Part shown: piece by piece, positions 1-7,192 of the stretch
Numbering within the stretch: position 1 is the stretch's first letter
How the letters are laid out: each line of letters opens with the position of its first letter
From: an uncultured Rikenellaceae bacterium
Lineage (GTDB): Bacteria; Bacteroidota; Bacteroidia; Bacteroidales; Rikenellaceae
Assembly (NCBI GenBank): GCA_947054185.1
Contig: CAMRVW010000099.1
Location: 1 to 7,707, forward strand
Reading direction: 5' to 3'
DNA length: 7,707 nt
Position numbers and translations under genes: made by a program
The notes under the pieces: generated by a model
What the model saw: only the letters and a program-made list of their open reading frames with translations
What the model was told of the DNA's origin: nothing
Databases searched by the model: none

Positions 1-1
1 G

Positions 2-3000
2 CCAAAGATATTGTTCTGCGGCGGCCCTCTCACCTTCATACCGTCGCTCAGGAGGGCTTTCATCAACTATCTCAAGTTGGACGAATCGAACTTCACCACG
101 CCCCAAAATGCCAATATAATACCGGCATGGGGGGCCGCAATATGCTGCAAGGATGACAACTGCAAGAGCATCAGCCAGATAATGGCGCAACTGGCAGCAA
201 GTGACGAGACATCGGTGCAGAAGACCGCGCGTCTGAAGCCCATATTCGACTCGCCCGAAGAGTATCGCGACTGGAAGGAGGAGAAGCAACGCAACGTCAT
301 ATCTCAGGCATCACTTGCAGATGCCTCGGGCAATGTATATTTGGGTGTGGACTCGGGATCGACGACCACAAAGATTGTGGTGATAGACGACAAGGAGCGA
401 ATAGTGTACTCACATTACGCTCCCAACCGAGGCAACCCCATAAAGGCCGTGCGTCAGGGTTTGGAGGCGCTGAAAGAGAGGTGCGCCGCCGAGGGGGTGG
501 AGCTGCGTTTCAAGGGCGGGTGCTCGACAGGTTACGGCGAAGACCTGATAAAGGCGGCATTCAAGTTGGACGACGGCATAATAGAGACTGTGGCCCACTA
601 TGTGGCGGCGCGTAAGCTCAACCCTCAGGTGTCGTTCATATTGGACATAGGCGGACAGGACATGAAGGCCATGTTCGTCGAAGGTGGCGTGTTGACACGC
701 ATGGAGCTTAACGAGGCGTGTTCGTCGGGATGCGGGTCGTTCATAGAGACATTTGCCAAGTCGTTAGGTTACACCGTGGGCGAGTTTGCCGACGAGGCAT
801 GCATGGCAAAGGAGCCGTGCGACCTGGGCACACGATGCACCGTGTTCATGAACTCGAAGGTGAAACAGGTGCTCAGAGAGGGGGCCACGGTGGGCGACAT
901 TGCGGCGGGGTTGTCGTATTCGGTGGTCAAGAACTGTCTGTACAAGGTGTTGAAGTTACGTAAGAGGGCCGAACTCGGCGACCACATAGTGGTTCAGGGC
1001 GGCACCATGCGCAACGACTCTGTGGTGAGGGCTCTGGAGCTGCTGGTTGACACCAAGGTGTCGAGAAGCGACATGCCCGAGCTTATGGGGGCCTATGGGT
1101 GCGCCTTGAACGTAAAGGCGGCACAGCCAGGCGGCGAGCCCGTGACTTTAGACCAGATATTGGCCACGGTAAATTATGAGACCCGGCAGATGCAGTGTCA
1201 CGGCTGCGAAAACAAGTGCCTGATATACAAGTATATGTTTGAAAACGGAAATATCTTTTACTCGGGCAACAAGTGCGAGAAGATATTTTCCAATCAGGGC
1301 GAAAAAAGGGTCAAGGGGGCCAACCTTTACACCGAAAAGTATGCCATGCTCTTTGACCGCGAGCCTTTGGGCGAGGAGGCCGGCGGCATGGTCATAGGAT
1401 TGCCGCGGTGTCTTAACATGTATGAGGATTACCCCTTCTGGCACACACTCTTCAAGGAGTGCGGAATACGGACGGTGTTGTCGGCGCCGTCGACATATCG
1501 CAGTTACGAGGCCGGCATACACACTGTCATGTCTGACAACATCTGTTTCCCTGCCAAGCTGGCCCACAGCCACATATACGACCTTATAGCCCGTAAGGTT
1601 GACCGCATATTTTTCCCCTATGTGATATTCGAGAAGTTAGAGGACAAGGCGGCATCGAACAGTTACAACTGCCCTATCGTGTCGGGTTATTCGGACGTGT
1701 TGAGAAGTGTGGCCGGCCATCACGGCGTGGCCATAGACTCGCCCGTGATAACGTTTAAAGACAAGGGGCTGTTGGCTAAAGAGTGCCGTAACTATTTGAG
1801 TACCTTAGGGGTAAGCGACAGTGTGGCGCAGTCGGCCGTAAAGGCGGCGATAGCCGAGCAGGAGCGTTATGAAGATCAGATGCAGAAGCAGGCGCGACGC
1901 ATATACTTAGAAGGGGCGCATCGGGACAAGGTAACCATACTTTTGGCCGGCAGACCGTATCACACAGATCCGCTGATACAGCACAAACTGTCTGACATGG
2001 TTTCGGACATGGGGGTGAATGTAATAACGGAGGATATTGTGCGCAACAGCTCCATACCCATAGACGATGCCCACATAGTGTCGCAGTGGGCATACATAAA
2101 CCGCATACTCAGGGCCGCCAAGTGGGTGGCAATGCAGGGGGGCAACGTCCATTTCGTGCAGATGACATCTTTCGGGTGCGGGCCCGACGCATTCCTGCTC
2201 GACGAGGTGAGGAGCATGCTCAAACGTTATGGCAAGAGCTTGACGTTGCTCAAGATAGACGACGTGACCAACATAGGCTCGATAAAGTTGCGCGTAAGGT
2301 CGATTGTGGACAGTCTCAAATACAGCAGTCAGGCGTCACACATAGAGCCATTCATAACAACCAAGAGCTTTCAGAAAGAGGACAAGGGGCGCAAGATAAT
2401 AGCTCCCTATTTCACCGGTTACTTCTCGCCGTTCCTCCACTCGTTGTTCAAGCTGGCCGGATATGAGGCCGAGACGCTGCCGCAGAGCACTGTCGACTCG
2501 GCGGAGTTTGGGTTGAGGTATGCCAACAATGAGGTATGTTATCCGGCGACGCTTGTGGTGGGAGACATAATAAAAGCCTTAAAATCAGGAAAATATGACC
2601 TCAGCAAGACGGCTGTGACAATATCGCAGACCGGCGGGCAGTGCCGTGCGACCAATTACATAACCCTGATAAAGAGGGCTATGGTGGAGGCCGGATTTGA
2701 GAATGTGCCCATAGTGTCGCTTGCCGTGGGTAACGGTCTCATCAACGAGCAACCAGGCTTTAAGATCAACTGGTGGCGCATAGCTCCCATGTTGTTGGCG
2801 GCGACCATATTCGGCGATTGTCTCTCTAAATTTTACCACTCGGCAGTGGTGCGTGAGACATCGGCAGGTGCTGCCAAAAAGCTCAGAGACCATTATTTAG
2901 AGGCAGCCAAACCATTGATAGAGAGCAATAACCGAACTGCTCTCTATGACATGATAGGTGTGGCGGCCAAAGAATTCAACGACATATCGGAGCATGGCAA

Positions 3001-3595
3001 GCCCATGCCGAGGGTTGGTATTGTGGGCGAGATATTCTTGAAATTCAATGCTTTTGCCAACAAAGATGTGGCCGAATGGCTTATAGACCAAGGCATTGAG
3101 GTGGAGGCTCCGACTCTGCTCAACTTCTTCTTGCAGAGCTTTGTCAACCACAAGATAAACATAGATGCCGGGCTCAAACGCAAGTCGACACCCATGTTTG
3201 TGACCGACATGTTTTACTCGCTGATACGCAAGCAGGTGGAGAAAGCCAACAAACTTGCATCGGCATTTGAGTATTTCACCCCATTTGCCGACATATTCGA
3301 AGAGGCCAAGTTATCGGAGGGCATTGTGACCCCTGCCGCTCAGTTTGGCGAGGGGTGGTTGCTGCCGTCTGAGATAATATCGTTCGCAAAGCACGGCGTT
3401 AACAATGTTGTCAGCCTCCAGCCTTTCGGGTGTATTGCCAACCAAGTGATATCGAAAGGTGTTGAGAAGAAGATCAAGTCGTTATATCCGCAGATGAACA
3501 TCTTGTCGTTAGACTTTGACAGCGGGGTCAGTGACGTCAATGTAACCAACAGGTTGTTGTTGTTTATCAATGGGTTAAAGCAGGCAGAGGCTTGA
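2..3595 (+). CDS. Large fused acyl-CoA dehydratase activase (BadF/BcrA ATPase + DUF2229/HgdB-like), 5' partial
   Basis: The reading frame is open to the left edge, so the true start lies outside the window. TTG at 11 is not a credible start, because the sequence there is already the tail of a first ASKHA ATPase domain (GGPLTF, then PAWGAA). Numbering from codon 11, a complete second ASKHA domain spans about 108-370, with phosphate loop GVDSGSTTTK (112-121), second phosphate motif DIGGQD (212-217), and Cys237 (NEACSSG) and Cys276 (RCTVF). The last two match the cysteines that hold the bridging 4Fe-4S cluster in 2-hydroxyglutaryl-CoA dehydratase activators. A CxxCxxxC motif plus C422 follows (396-422), then DUF2229/HgdB-like sequence to the end. 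Known family members use ATP to drive low-potential electron transfer to iron-sulfur dehydratases or reductases. This long fused form is common in anaerobes, but its substrate is generally unassigned. It stops with TGA at 3593-3595. It is cytoplasmic, with no membrane segments seen. Confidence 0.93.
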   Translation, partial: PKILFCGGPLTFIPSLRRAFINYLKLDESNFTTPQNANIIPAWGAAICCKDDNCKSISQIMAQLAASDETSVQKTARLKPIFDSPEEYRDWKEEKQRNVISQASLADASGNVYLGVDSGSTTTKIVVIDDKERIVYSHYAPNRGNPIKAVRQGLEALKERCAAEGVELRFKGGCSTGYGEDLIKAAFKLDDGIIETVAHYVAARKLNPQVSFILDIGGQDMKAMFVEGGVLTRMELNEACSSGCGSFIETFAKSLGYTVGEFADEACMAKEPCDLGTRCTVFMNSKVKQVLREGATVGDIAAGLSYSVVKNCLYKVLKLRKRAELGDHIVVQGGTMRNDSVVRALELLVDTKVSRSDMPELMGAYGCALNVKAAQPGGEPVTLDQILATVNYETRQMQCHGCENKCLIYKYMFENGNIFYSGNKCEKIFSNQGEKRVKGANLYTEKYAMLFDREPLGEEAGGMVIGLPRCLNMYEDYPFWHTLFKECGIRTVLSAPSTYRSYEAGIHTVMSDNICFPAKLAHSHIYDLIARKVDRIFFPYVIFEKLEDKAASNSYNCPIVSGYSDVLRSVAGHHGVAIDSPVITFKDKGLLAKECRNYLSTLGVSDSVAQSAVKAAIAEQERYEDQMQKQARRIYLEGAHRDKVTILLAGRPYHTDPLIQHKLSDMVSDMGVNVITEDIVRNSSIPIDDAHIVSQWAYINRILRAAKWVAMQGGNVHFVQMTSFGCGPDAFLLDEVRSMLKRYGKSLTLLKIDDVTNIGSIKLRVRSIVDSLKYSSQASHIEPFITTKSFQKEDKGRKIIAPYFTGYFSPFLHSLFKLAGYEAETLPQSTVDSAEFGLRYANNEVCYPATLVVGDIIKALKSGKYDLSKTAVTISQTGGQCRATNYITLIKRAMVEAGFENVPIVSLAVGNGLINEQPGFKINWWRIAPMLLAATIFGDCLSKFYHSAVVRETSAGAAKKLRDHYLEAAKPLIESNNRTALYDMIGVAAKEFNDISEHGKPMPRVGIVGEIFLKFNAFANKDVAEWLIDQGIEVEAPTLLNFFLQSFVNHKINIDAGLKRKSTPMFVTDMFYSLIRKQVEKANKLASAFEYFTPFADIFEEAKLSEGIVTPAAQFGEGWLLPSEIISFAKHGVNNVVSLQPFGCIANQVISKGVEKKIKSLYPQMNILSLDFDSGVSDVNVTNRLLLFINGLKQAEA

Positions 3596-3672
3596 TGATC
3601 GGTGTCGGGGTGGCTTATTTTATGGGTTGATTTGTGGAATGCGGTAAAGCCTGAGGGGGCTTAAGAGGTTGG
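3596..3672. other. Short spacer after the activase stop
   Basis: This is non-coding DNA between the activase stop codon and the tandem repeat array. A weak stem, AAGCC (3647-3651) with GGCTT (3658-3662), is present, but no T-run follows it, so I do not call a terminator here. The likely terminator is about 450 bases further on. Confidence 0.5.
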
Positions 3673-3987
3673 CGATTGCATTGCTTGATTGGAGTGAGGT
3701 GTGGGGATCTCTCGGGAAGGTCGATTGGAAGTTGTGGGTTGACTTAGACTTAGGGGCTTGACGATTGCATTGCTTGATTGGGGGAGGTGTGGGGGTCTTT
3801 CGGGGGTCGATTGGAAGTTGTGGGTTGACTTAGACTTAGGGGCTTGACGATTGCATTGCTTGATTCGAGGGAGGTATGGGTCTATCGGGGGTCGATTGGA
3901 AGTTGTGGGTTGACTTAGACTTAGGGATTGACGATTGCATTGCTTGATTGGGGGGAGGTATGGGTCTATCGGTGGGTCGATGAAGTT
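3673..3987. repeat. Tandem repeat array, 84-89 bp unit, three full copies plus a partial one
   Basis: Each unit opens with CGATTGCATTGCTTGATT, at 3673, 3762, 3848 and 3932, giving unit lengths of 89, 86 and 84 bases. The first three units share the block GGTCGATTGGAAGTTGTGGG followed by TTGACTTAGACTTAGG. The fourth stops at about 3987, inside this block, where it degenerates. The centre of each unit is variable and rich in G runs (for example 3780-3784, 3791-3795 and 3802-3806), and the plus strand is G-rich and C-poor throughout. Unit lengths are not all multiples of three and stops interrupt the frames, so the array is not coding. It sits just downstream of the activase and upstream of the plus-strand terminator, so it would be part of a long 3' untranslated region if transcription runs through. 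Its function is unknown. Confidence 0.9.
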
Positions 3988-4049
3988 AAATCAATGCAAG
4001 TGCATACTAAAGGCTTTGTGAAGATGAAGGTGCTATATTAATTTTTATA

Positions 4050-4083
4050 CCCCTGCCCTTTTACGGGTGGGGGTTTTGTTTTT
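4050..4083 (+). terminator. Rho-independent terminator, plus strand
   Basis: The stem CCCCTGCCC (4050-4058) pairs with GGGTGGGGG (4065-4073): nine pairs, two of them G-T wobbles, around the six-base loop TTTTAC. A T-rich run, TTTTGTTTTT, follows at 4074-4083. The orientation fits the end of plus-strand transcription from the activase gene, although it lies about 450 bases past the stop codon. It could also end a short unseen RNA that starts in the intergenic region. Confidence 0.75.
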
Positions 4084-4430
4084 AATTGGGGTTGGTGATT
4101 AGGCGGAAGCAGGAATCATTTAACATAATTAAATTGGTGTGAAGGGGTTTTTAAGGTGTTTGCCGTGTAACTCTCGGTGTTGCGAAAATATCGATGAGAT
4201 TACTAATGGGACCCAAAGGCTTGACAGTCTTAGGCTTAGGCATGTATCTTGTTTTCATGGAACGATACAAAAGAGGTTTATGTTGTCCGGTATTGCGGGG
4301 ATTTTATGCCAACTGCAAGATGGAGCTTGAGCTTGCGTTCCTTAGCCCGTTACAATGAACAGGCTTACGGCATACTTCGTTATGTCGGGAATAAGGAATG
4401 TGCGGTTTTCGTTACACTCAGACAGTGGTG
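4084..4430. other. Intergenic stretch without a recognisable gene
   Basis: No convincing gene is seen. Short open frames exist (about 4139-4330 and 4249-4476, plus strand), but they overlap each other, have no recognised motif and lack a supported start. The second runs into the GC-rich repeat region. The DNA is moderately AT-rich compared with the block that follows. It could hold a decayed gene, but nothing identifies one. Confidence 0.5.
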
Positions 4431-4449
4431 GGCCGACCTGCGGTCGGCC
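4431..4449. repeat. GC-rich inverted repeat (hairpin) at the left edge of the direct-repeat block
   Basis: GGCCGACC (4431-4438) and GGTCGGCC (4442-4449) are perfect inverse complements around the three-base loop TGC. There is no T-run on either side, so it is not an obvious terminator. It marks the change from the AT-richer spacer to the GC-rich repeat block. Confidence 0.7.
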
Positions 4450-4460
4450 GCATCGGCGTG

Positions 4461-4743
4461 GAGGTCGAGGGTGTGATGATGGTCTGGCGTGGTGGGTGAA
4501 AAAGACGGGCAGCACCTTGGATTGGCCGGGGTGTGATTTTGGACTGACGGAGCTTCGGGCCGAGCCTGGGAGGCAAGGCGTGAAAATGATGGCGTGGTGA
4601 GTGGAATTGAGTAACTGCGGCATATATTGCTCTGCGGTATACGGGCCTCCGCGGGGCGGATTTTCTGCCCACCGCGAGGTGCGGCCCGTGGCGGTCTTGT
4701 GCCTCGGCCGCCCTGACGGCGCGGAACCATGCGGGGTAAAAAC
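4461..4743. repeat. Long direct repeat, copy A
   Basis: This pairs with copy B at 4774-5026. The best core, 4522-4580, matches 4830-4888 over 59 bases with one difference (A at 4543, C at 4851). A second core, 4658-4694, is identical to 4968-5004 over 37 bases. Between and around the cores the copies share shorter blocks such as ATTGCTCTGCGG. The tail of copy A carries about 30 extra bases (near 4695-4727) that copy B lacks. Both strands have open frames across this DNA, but the frame is not kept between copies (the cores are offset by 308 and 310 bases), which argues against coding. No transposase is present. It is probably a dispersed non-coding repeat, which is inference. Confidence 0.85.
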
Positions 4744-4773
4744 TTGCCTAATTATAATGAATGTGAGCGGTAT

Positions 4774-5026
4774 GAGGATCGAGGGCGTAATAATGGGCAG
4801 ATGTGGTGTGAGACGAGCGGCACCTCGGGTTGGCCGGGGTGTGATTTTGGCCTGACGGAGCTTCGGGCCGAGCCTGGGAGGCAAGGCGCGAGGGGCATAG
4901 GAGGTTTGAATGAGATTTAGTCACTGCGGTATAATATTGCTCTGCGGTGTGTGGCCCTCCGTGGGGAGGATTTTCTGCCCACCGCGAGGTGCGGCCCGTG
5001 GCGGCCAATTCATTCGGGATAAAGTC
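4774..5026. repeat. Long direct repeat, copy B
   Basis: This is the second copy of the repeat at 4461-4743, in the same orientation, about 308-310 bases further on. It opens with the same GA-rich block (GAGGATCGAGGG against GAGGTCGAGGG) and ends in a shared tail (CATTCGGGATAAA against CATGCGGGGTAAA). The segment GTGGG (4961-4965) can pair with CCCAC (4978-4982), and CCGC/GCGG form a small hairpin within 4982-4994, so the right-hand core is likely to be structured. No gene is supported here. Confidence 0.85.
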
Positions 5027-5122
5027 ATTGAGATAAAAGACTGATATTTTAAGTTGCTAATCAAGACATGTCCGTGACTCACTCCCCTATTACATTATCT
5101 ATTGACAGGATATTCCACAACG
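5027..5122. other. AT-rich spacer between repeat copy B and the palindrome
   Basis: There is no gene and no strong structure here. TTGACA at 5102-5107 followed by TAATAA resembles an E. coli promoter, but the spacer is only 15 bases and the lineage uses a different consensus, so I do not call a promoter. Confidence 0.45.
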
Positions 5123-5160
5123 TAATAATGGCCGCTTCGTTAACGAAGCGGCCATTATTA
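5123..5160 (-). terminator. Perfect 38 bp palindrome; probable terminator of the minus-strand operon
   Basis: The arm TAATAATGGCCGCTTCG (5123-5139) is followed by TTAA (5140-5143) and the exact inverse complement of the arm (5144-5160). It would fold as a 17-pair stem with a four-base loop and a GC-rich upper half. It lies about 60 bases past the stop of the biotin carrier gene, where a terminator is expected. The AT-rich base of the stem puts ATTATTA on the 3' side in either direction, but there is no separate T-run. Because it is symmetric it could stop transcription from both sides. A protein-binding site is the main alternative. Confidence 0.65.
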
Positions 5161-5221
5161 GATCAATACTTCATGGATATACTCCTGCAATCAATCATTT
5201 AAATGTCAGATAATCATTCGA

Positions 5222-5554
5222 TTACTCGAACTCTATCATTACAGTGCCTTTGGGGAGTCTGTCACCCTCGTTTATGTCGACAGATTTTACGACACCGTCG
5301 ATATCTGAAGTTATCATACTGTCCATCTTCATGGCTTTGAAGAGGACAAGATCGTCTCCCACGGCAACTTTATCGCCTGCTTTAACCTTTACCGATACAA
5401 CCGTGCCGGGAATAAAGTTAATCACATGTTTGGGATTGGCAGGTTCCCACGGTTTACGTCTGCGATACGTTTCGGTGACGCGTTCTGTTTTGAAGTCGCC
5501 ATGCATCGTGGATATAACCTGATAGGAAGTCTCCTCCGTTTTGTTCTTGGCCAT
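5222..5554 (-). CDS. Short biotin carboxyl carrier protein (biotin/lipoyl domain)
   Basis: This 110-residue protein carries the biotin that shuttles CO2 between the subunits of an acyl-CoA carboxylase or decarboxylase. Residues 42-110 form the biotinyl domain: FIPGTV (47-52) opens it and AMKM (74-77) holds the acceptor lysine, K76. The usual glutamate before AMKM is a lysine here (K73). The N-terminal part has RRRKPWEPANPK (31-42), a pattern I recall from short Bacteroidales carriers, and lacks the long Ala/Pro linker of many decarboxylase gamma subunits. The start at 5554 gives the expected length. No Shine-Dalgarno run is visible upstream, which is normal for Bacteroidota. It lies 93 bases after the carboxyltransferase on the same strand, so it is probably co-transcribed and the enzyme's partner subunit. 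No gene follows before the palindrome. Confidence 0.9.
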   Translation of the reverse strand: MAKNKTEETSYQVISTMHGDFKTERVTETYRRRKPWEPANPKHVINFIPGTVVSVKVKAGDKVAVGDDLVLFKAMKMDSMITSDIDGVVKSVDINEGDRLPKGTVMIEFE

Positions 5555-5647
5555 AATTTCGATTTAGGTGTAAAATTAAGGGTGTTTGGAAAGAGCGGAA
5601 CGCCGGTTGACGAACCGCCCTGAGAGCCGTCAGACGACGGTAATCTG
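5555..5647 (-). other. Spacer within the operon, with two small hairpins
   Basis: This 93-base gap separates the carboxyltransferase stop from the carrier start. It contains two short inverted repeats: CCGTC/GACGG (5627-5640, loop of 4) and CGGTT/AACCG (5604-5617, loop of 4). Neither is followed by a T-run on the minus strand. No promoter with both TTTG and TAnnTTTG boxes is seen, so the two genes are probably read as one transcript. The hairpins might affect message processing or the ratio of the two subunits, which is inference. Confidence 0.45.
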
Positions 5648-7189
5648 CTAAAACGGAGGTATACCGTGCTTCTTCTGAGGACGAAGAACCGTTTTATTCT
5701 TAGACACCTTGAGCGCGTGAGCCACGAAACGACGGGTCTCGTCGGGAGCTATAACCGAGTCGATATAACCCTTAGAGGCTGCCACATAGGGATTTGCAAA
5801 CTTGTCTTTATACTCCTGTATCTTGACCTTGCGCATCTCTTCGGGGTTTTCGGCCTCCATGATCTCCTTGCGGAAGATGATGTTGGCAGCACCATCGGGA
5901 CCCATAACGGCAATCTCGGCCTGGGGCCATGCAAACACGAAGTCGGCACGAAGGTGGCGAGAACCCATTGCGATGTAACCGCCGCCGTAAGCCTTGCGCA
6001 TGATGACGGTGATTTTAGGAACGGTGGCCTCACTGTAAGCGTAAAGCAACTTGGCACCGTGACGTATGACACCCGAGTGTTCCTGGTCGATGCCGGGGAG
6101 GTAACCGGGGAGGTCTTCGAGCGTTACGATAGGTATGTTGAACGCATCGCAGTAACGGATAAAGCGAGCGGCCTTGTCGGAAGAGTCGCAGTCGAGCACT
6201 CCGGCCATGACAGCGGGCTGGTTGGCAACGAAACCGACAGTCTGTCCGTCGATGCGACCGAAGCCGACAACGATATTGGCAGCGAAAAGCTCCATCACCT
6301 CGAAGAAGTCGCTATCGTCAGCGATTGAGCGTATGACGTTGCGGACATCGTAAGGGATTGTCGGATCGAGAGGCACGATCTGGTCGATCTTGTAATCTTT
6401 CTTGGGCTCCTGCTGTTTCTCGCTTGTCGCAGGTGCACTGTTATTGGCAGGGATGAGCGATATGAGCTTGCGGATCTGTGCGAAACATTCGTCTTCGCTC
6501 TCGGCAAAGAAGTGGGCATTGCCGGCAACCTCACTATGGACGCGCGCACCGCCGAGGTCTTCTTGTGAGATCTCCTCGCCCAAAACGGTCTTTATGACTT
6601 CGGGGCCTGTGATGAACATCTTAGATACCTTGTCGACAACAAAGACGAAGTCGGTGAGGGCGGGTGAATAAACGGCACCACCGGCGCAGGGACCGAGGAT
6701 AACCGATATTTGAGGTATGACGCCGCTGGCAAGGGTGTTGCGGAAGAATATCTCGCCATAACCGGCAAGGGCATTGACACCCTCCTGGATGCGGGCACCG
6801 CCGGAGTCGTTGATGCCGATCAGGGGAATACGCATGTTTTGCGCATAATCCATTATCTTGGTGATCTTACGGGCGTGCATGTGACCCAAAGAACCGCCGG
6901 CAACAGTAAAGTCCTGAGCGAAAACGGCAACAGGGTTACCGCAGATGCGGCCCGTGCCTATGATAACGCCGTCGCCCGGAAGCTCCTTATTCTGCATGCC
7001 GAAATCGTGAGAGTCATGCTCCACGAAGATATCGTACTCATGGAAAGAACCCTCATCAAGCAACGCGATAATACGCTCACGGGCAGTAAGTTTACCCATT
7101 GCCTTTTGCTTCTCGATGGCCTTGAGGCCACCGCCGAGAAATATCTTCTCTTTTTTCTGTTCTAATTCTGTAACTTTCGATTTTGTCAT
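5648..7189 (-). CDS. mmdA: Acyl-CoA carboxyltransferase subunit: methylmalonyl-CoA decarboxylase alpha / propionyl-CoA carboxylase beta
   Basis: This 513-residue protein has the usual family length of about 510-520. It transfers CO2 between an acyl-CoA and carboxybiotin, most likely (S)-methylmalonyl-CoA to propionyl-CoA in succinate-propionate fermentation. Two crotonase-like halves are visible. The N-terminal half has KLTARERI (33-40), GGSLGHMHARK (98-108), NDSGGARIQEGV (127-138) and GPCAGGAVYSPALTDF (166-181). The C-terminal half has PGYLPGIDQEHSG (361-373), RKAYGGGYIAMGS (398-410) and RHLRADFVFAWP (411-422). The glycine-rich segments form the oxyanion holes that hold the acyl-CoA and biotin carbonyls. 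The end, KKHGIPPF, is a variant of the usual KHGNIPL tail. ATG at 7189 is preceded by AAAAAG rather than a Shine-Dalgarno run. The biotin carrier follows on the same strand. The symbol mmdA is the common Bacteroidales name; a PccB/AccD-type carboxylase role cannot be excluded without the missing third subunit. Confidence 0.92.
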   Translation of the reverse strand: MTKSKVTELEQKKEKIFLGGGLKAIEKQKAMGKLTARERIIALLDEGSFHEYDIFVEHDSHDFGMQNKELPGDGVIIGTGRICGNPVAVFAQDFTVAGGSLGHMHARKITKIMDYAQNMRIPLIGINDSGGARIQEGVNALAGYGEIFFRNTLASGVIPQISVILGPCAGGAVYSPALTDFVFVVDKVSKMFITGPEVIKTVLGEEISQEDLGGARVHSEVAGNAHFFAESEDECFAQIRKLISLIPANNSAPATSEKQQEPKKDYKIDQIVPLDPTIPYDVRNVIRSIADDSDFFEVMELFAANIVVGFGRIDGQTVGFVANQPAVMAGVLDCDSSDKAARFIRYCDAFNIPIVTLEDLPGYLPGIDQEHSGVIRHGAKLLYAYSEATVPKITVIMRKAYGGGYIAMGSRHLRADFVFAWPQAEIAVMGPDGAANIIFRKEIMEAENPEEMRKVKIQEYKDKFANPYVAASKGYIDSVIAPDETRRFVAHALKVSKNKTVLRPQKKHGIPPF

Positions 7190-7192
7190 CTT

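Noticed and set aside
11..13. TTG at position 11 as the start of the activase
   Set aside because: The frame is open upstream to the edge and the sequence begins in the middle of a conserved ATPase domain, so the gene is cut by the window.
3647..3662. Weak stem AAGCC/GGCTT shortly after the activase stop
   Set aside because: It has only five pairs and no T-run; the hairpin at 4050-4083 is a much better terminator.
3673..3987. CRISPR array interpretation of the tandem repeats
   Set aside because: The units are contiguous and similar along most of their length, with no unique 30-40 base spacers and no cas genes.
4249..4476. Plus-strand open frame of 75 codons that might be a gene remnant
   Set aside because: It has no recognisable family, no supported start, overlaps another open frame, and ends inside the GC-rich repeat block.
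4342..4884. Long minus-strand open frame of 180 codons across the direct repeats
   Set aside because: It is rich in Pro, Arg and Thr with no motif, covers both repeat copies, and overlaps equally open frames on the other strand. The copies are offset by 308 and 310 bases, so the reading frame is not conserved between them. High GC content explains the lack of stops.
5102..5128. TTGACA followed by TAATAA, resembling a sigma-70 promoter
   Set aside because: The spacer is 15 bases instead of about 17, the lineage uses a different consensus, and the palindrome follows at once with no gene downstream on that strand.
5666..6328. 220-codon plus-strand open frame opposite the carboxyltransferase
   Set aside because: It is a shadow of the conserved minus-strand gene, whose protein matches its family along its full length.
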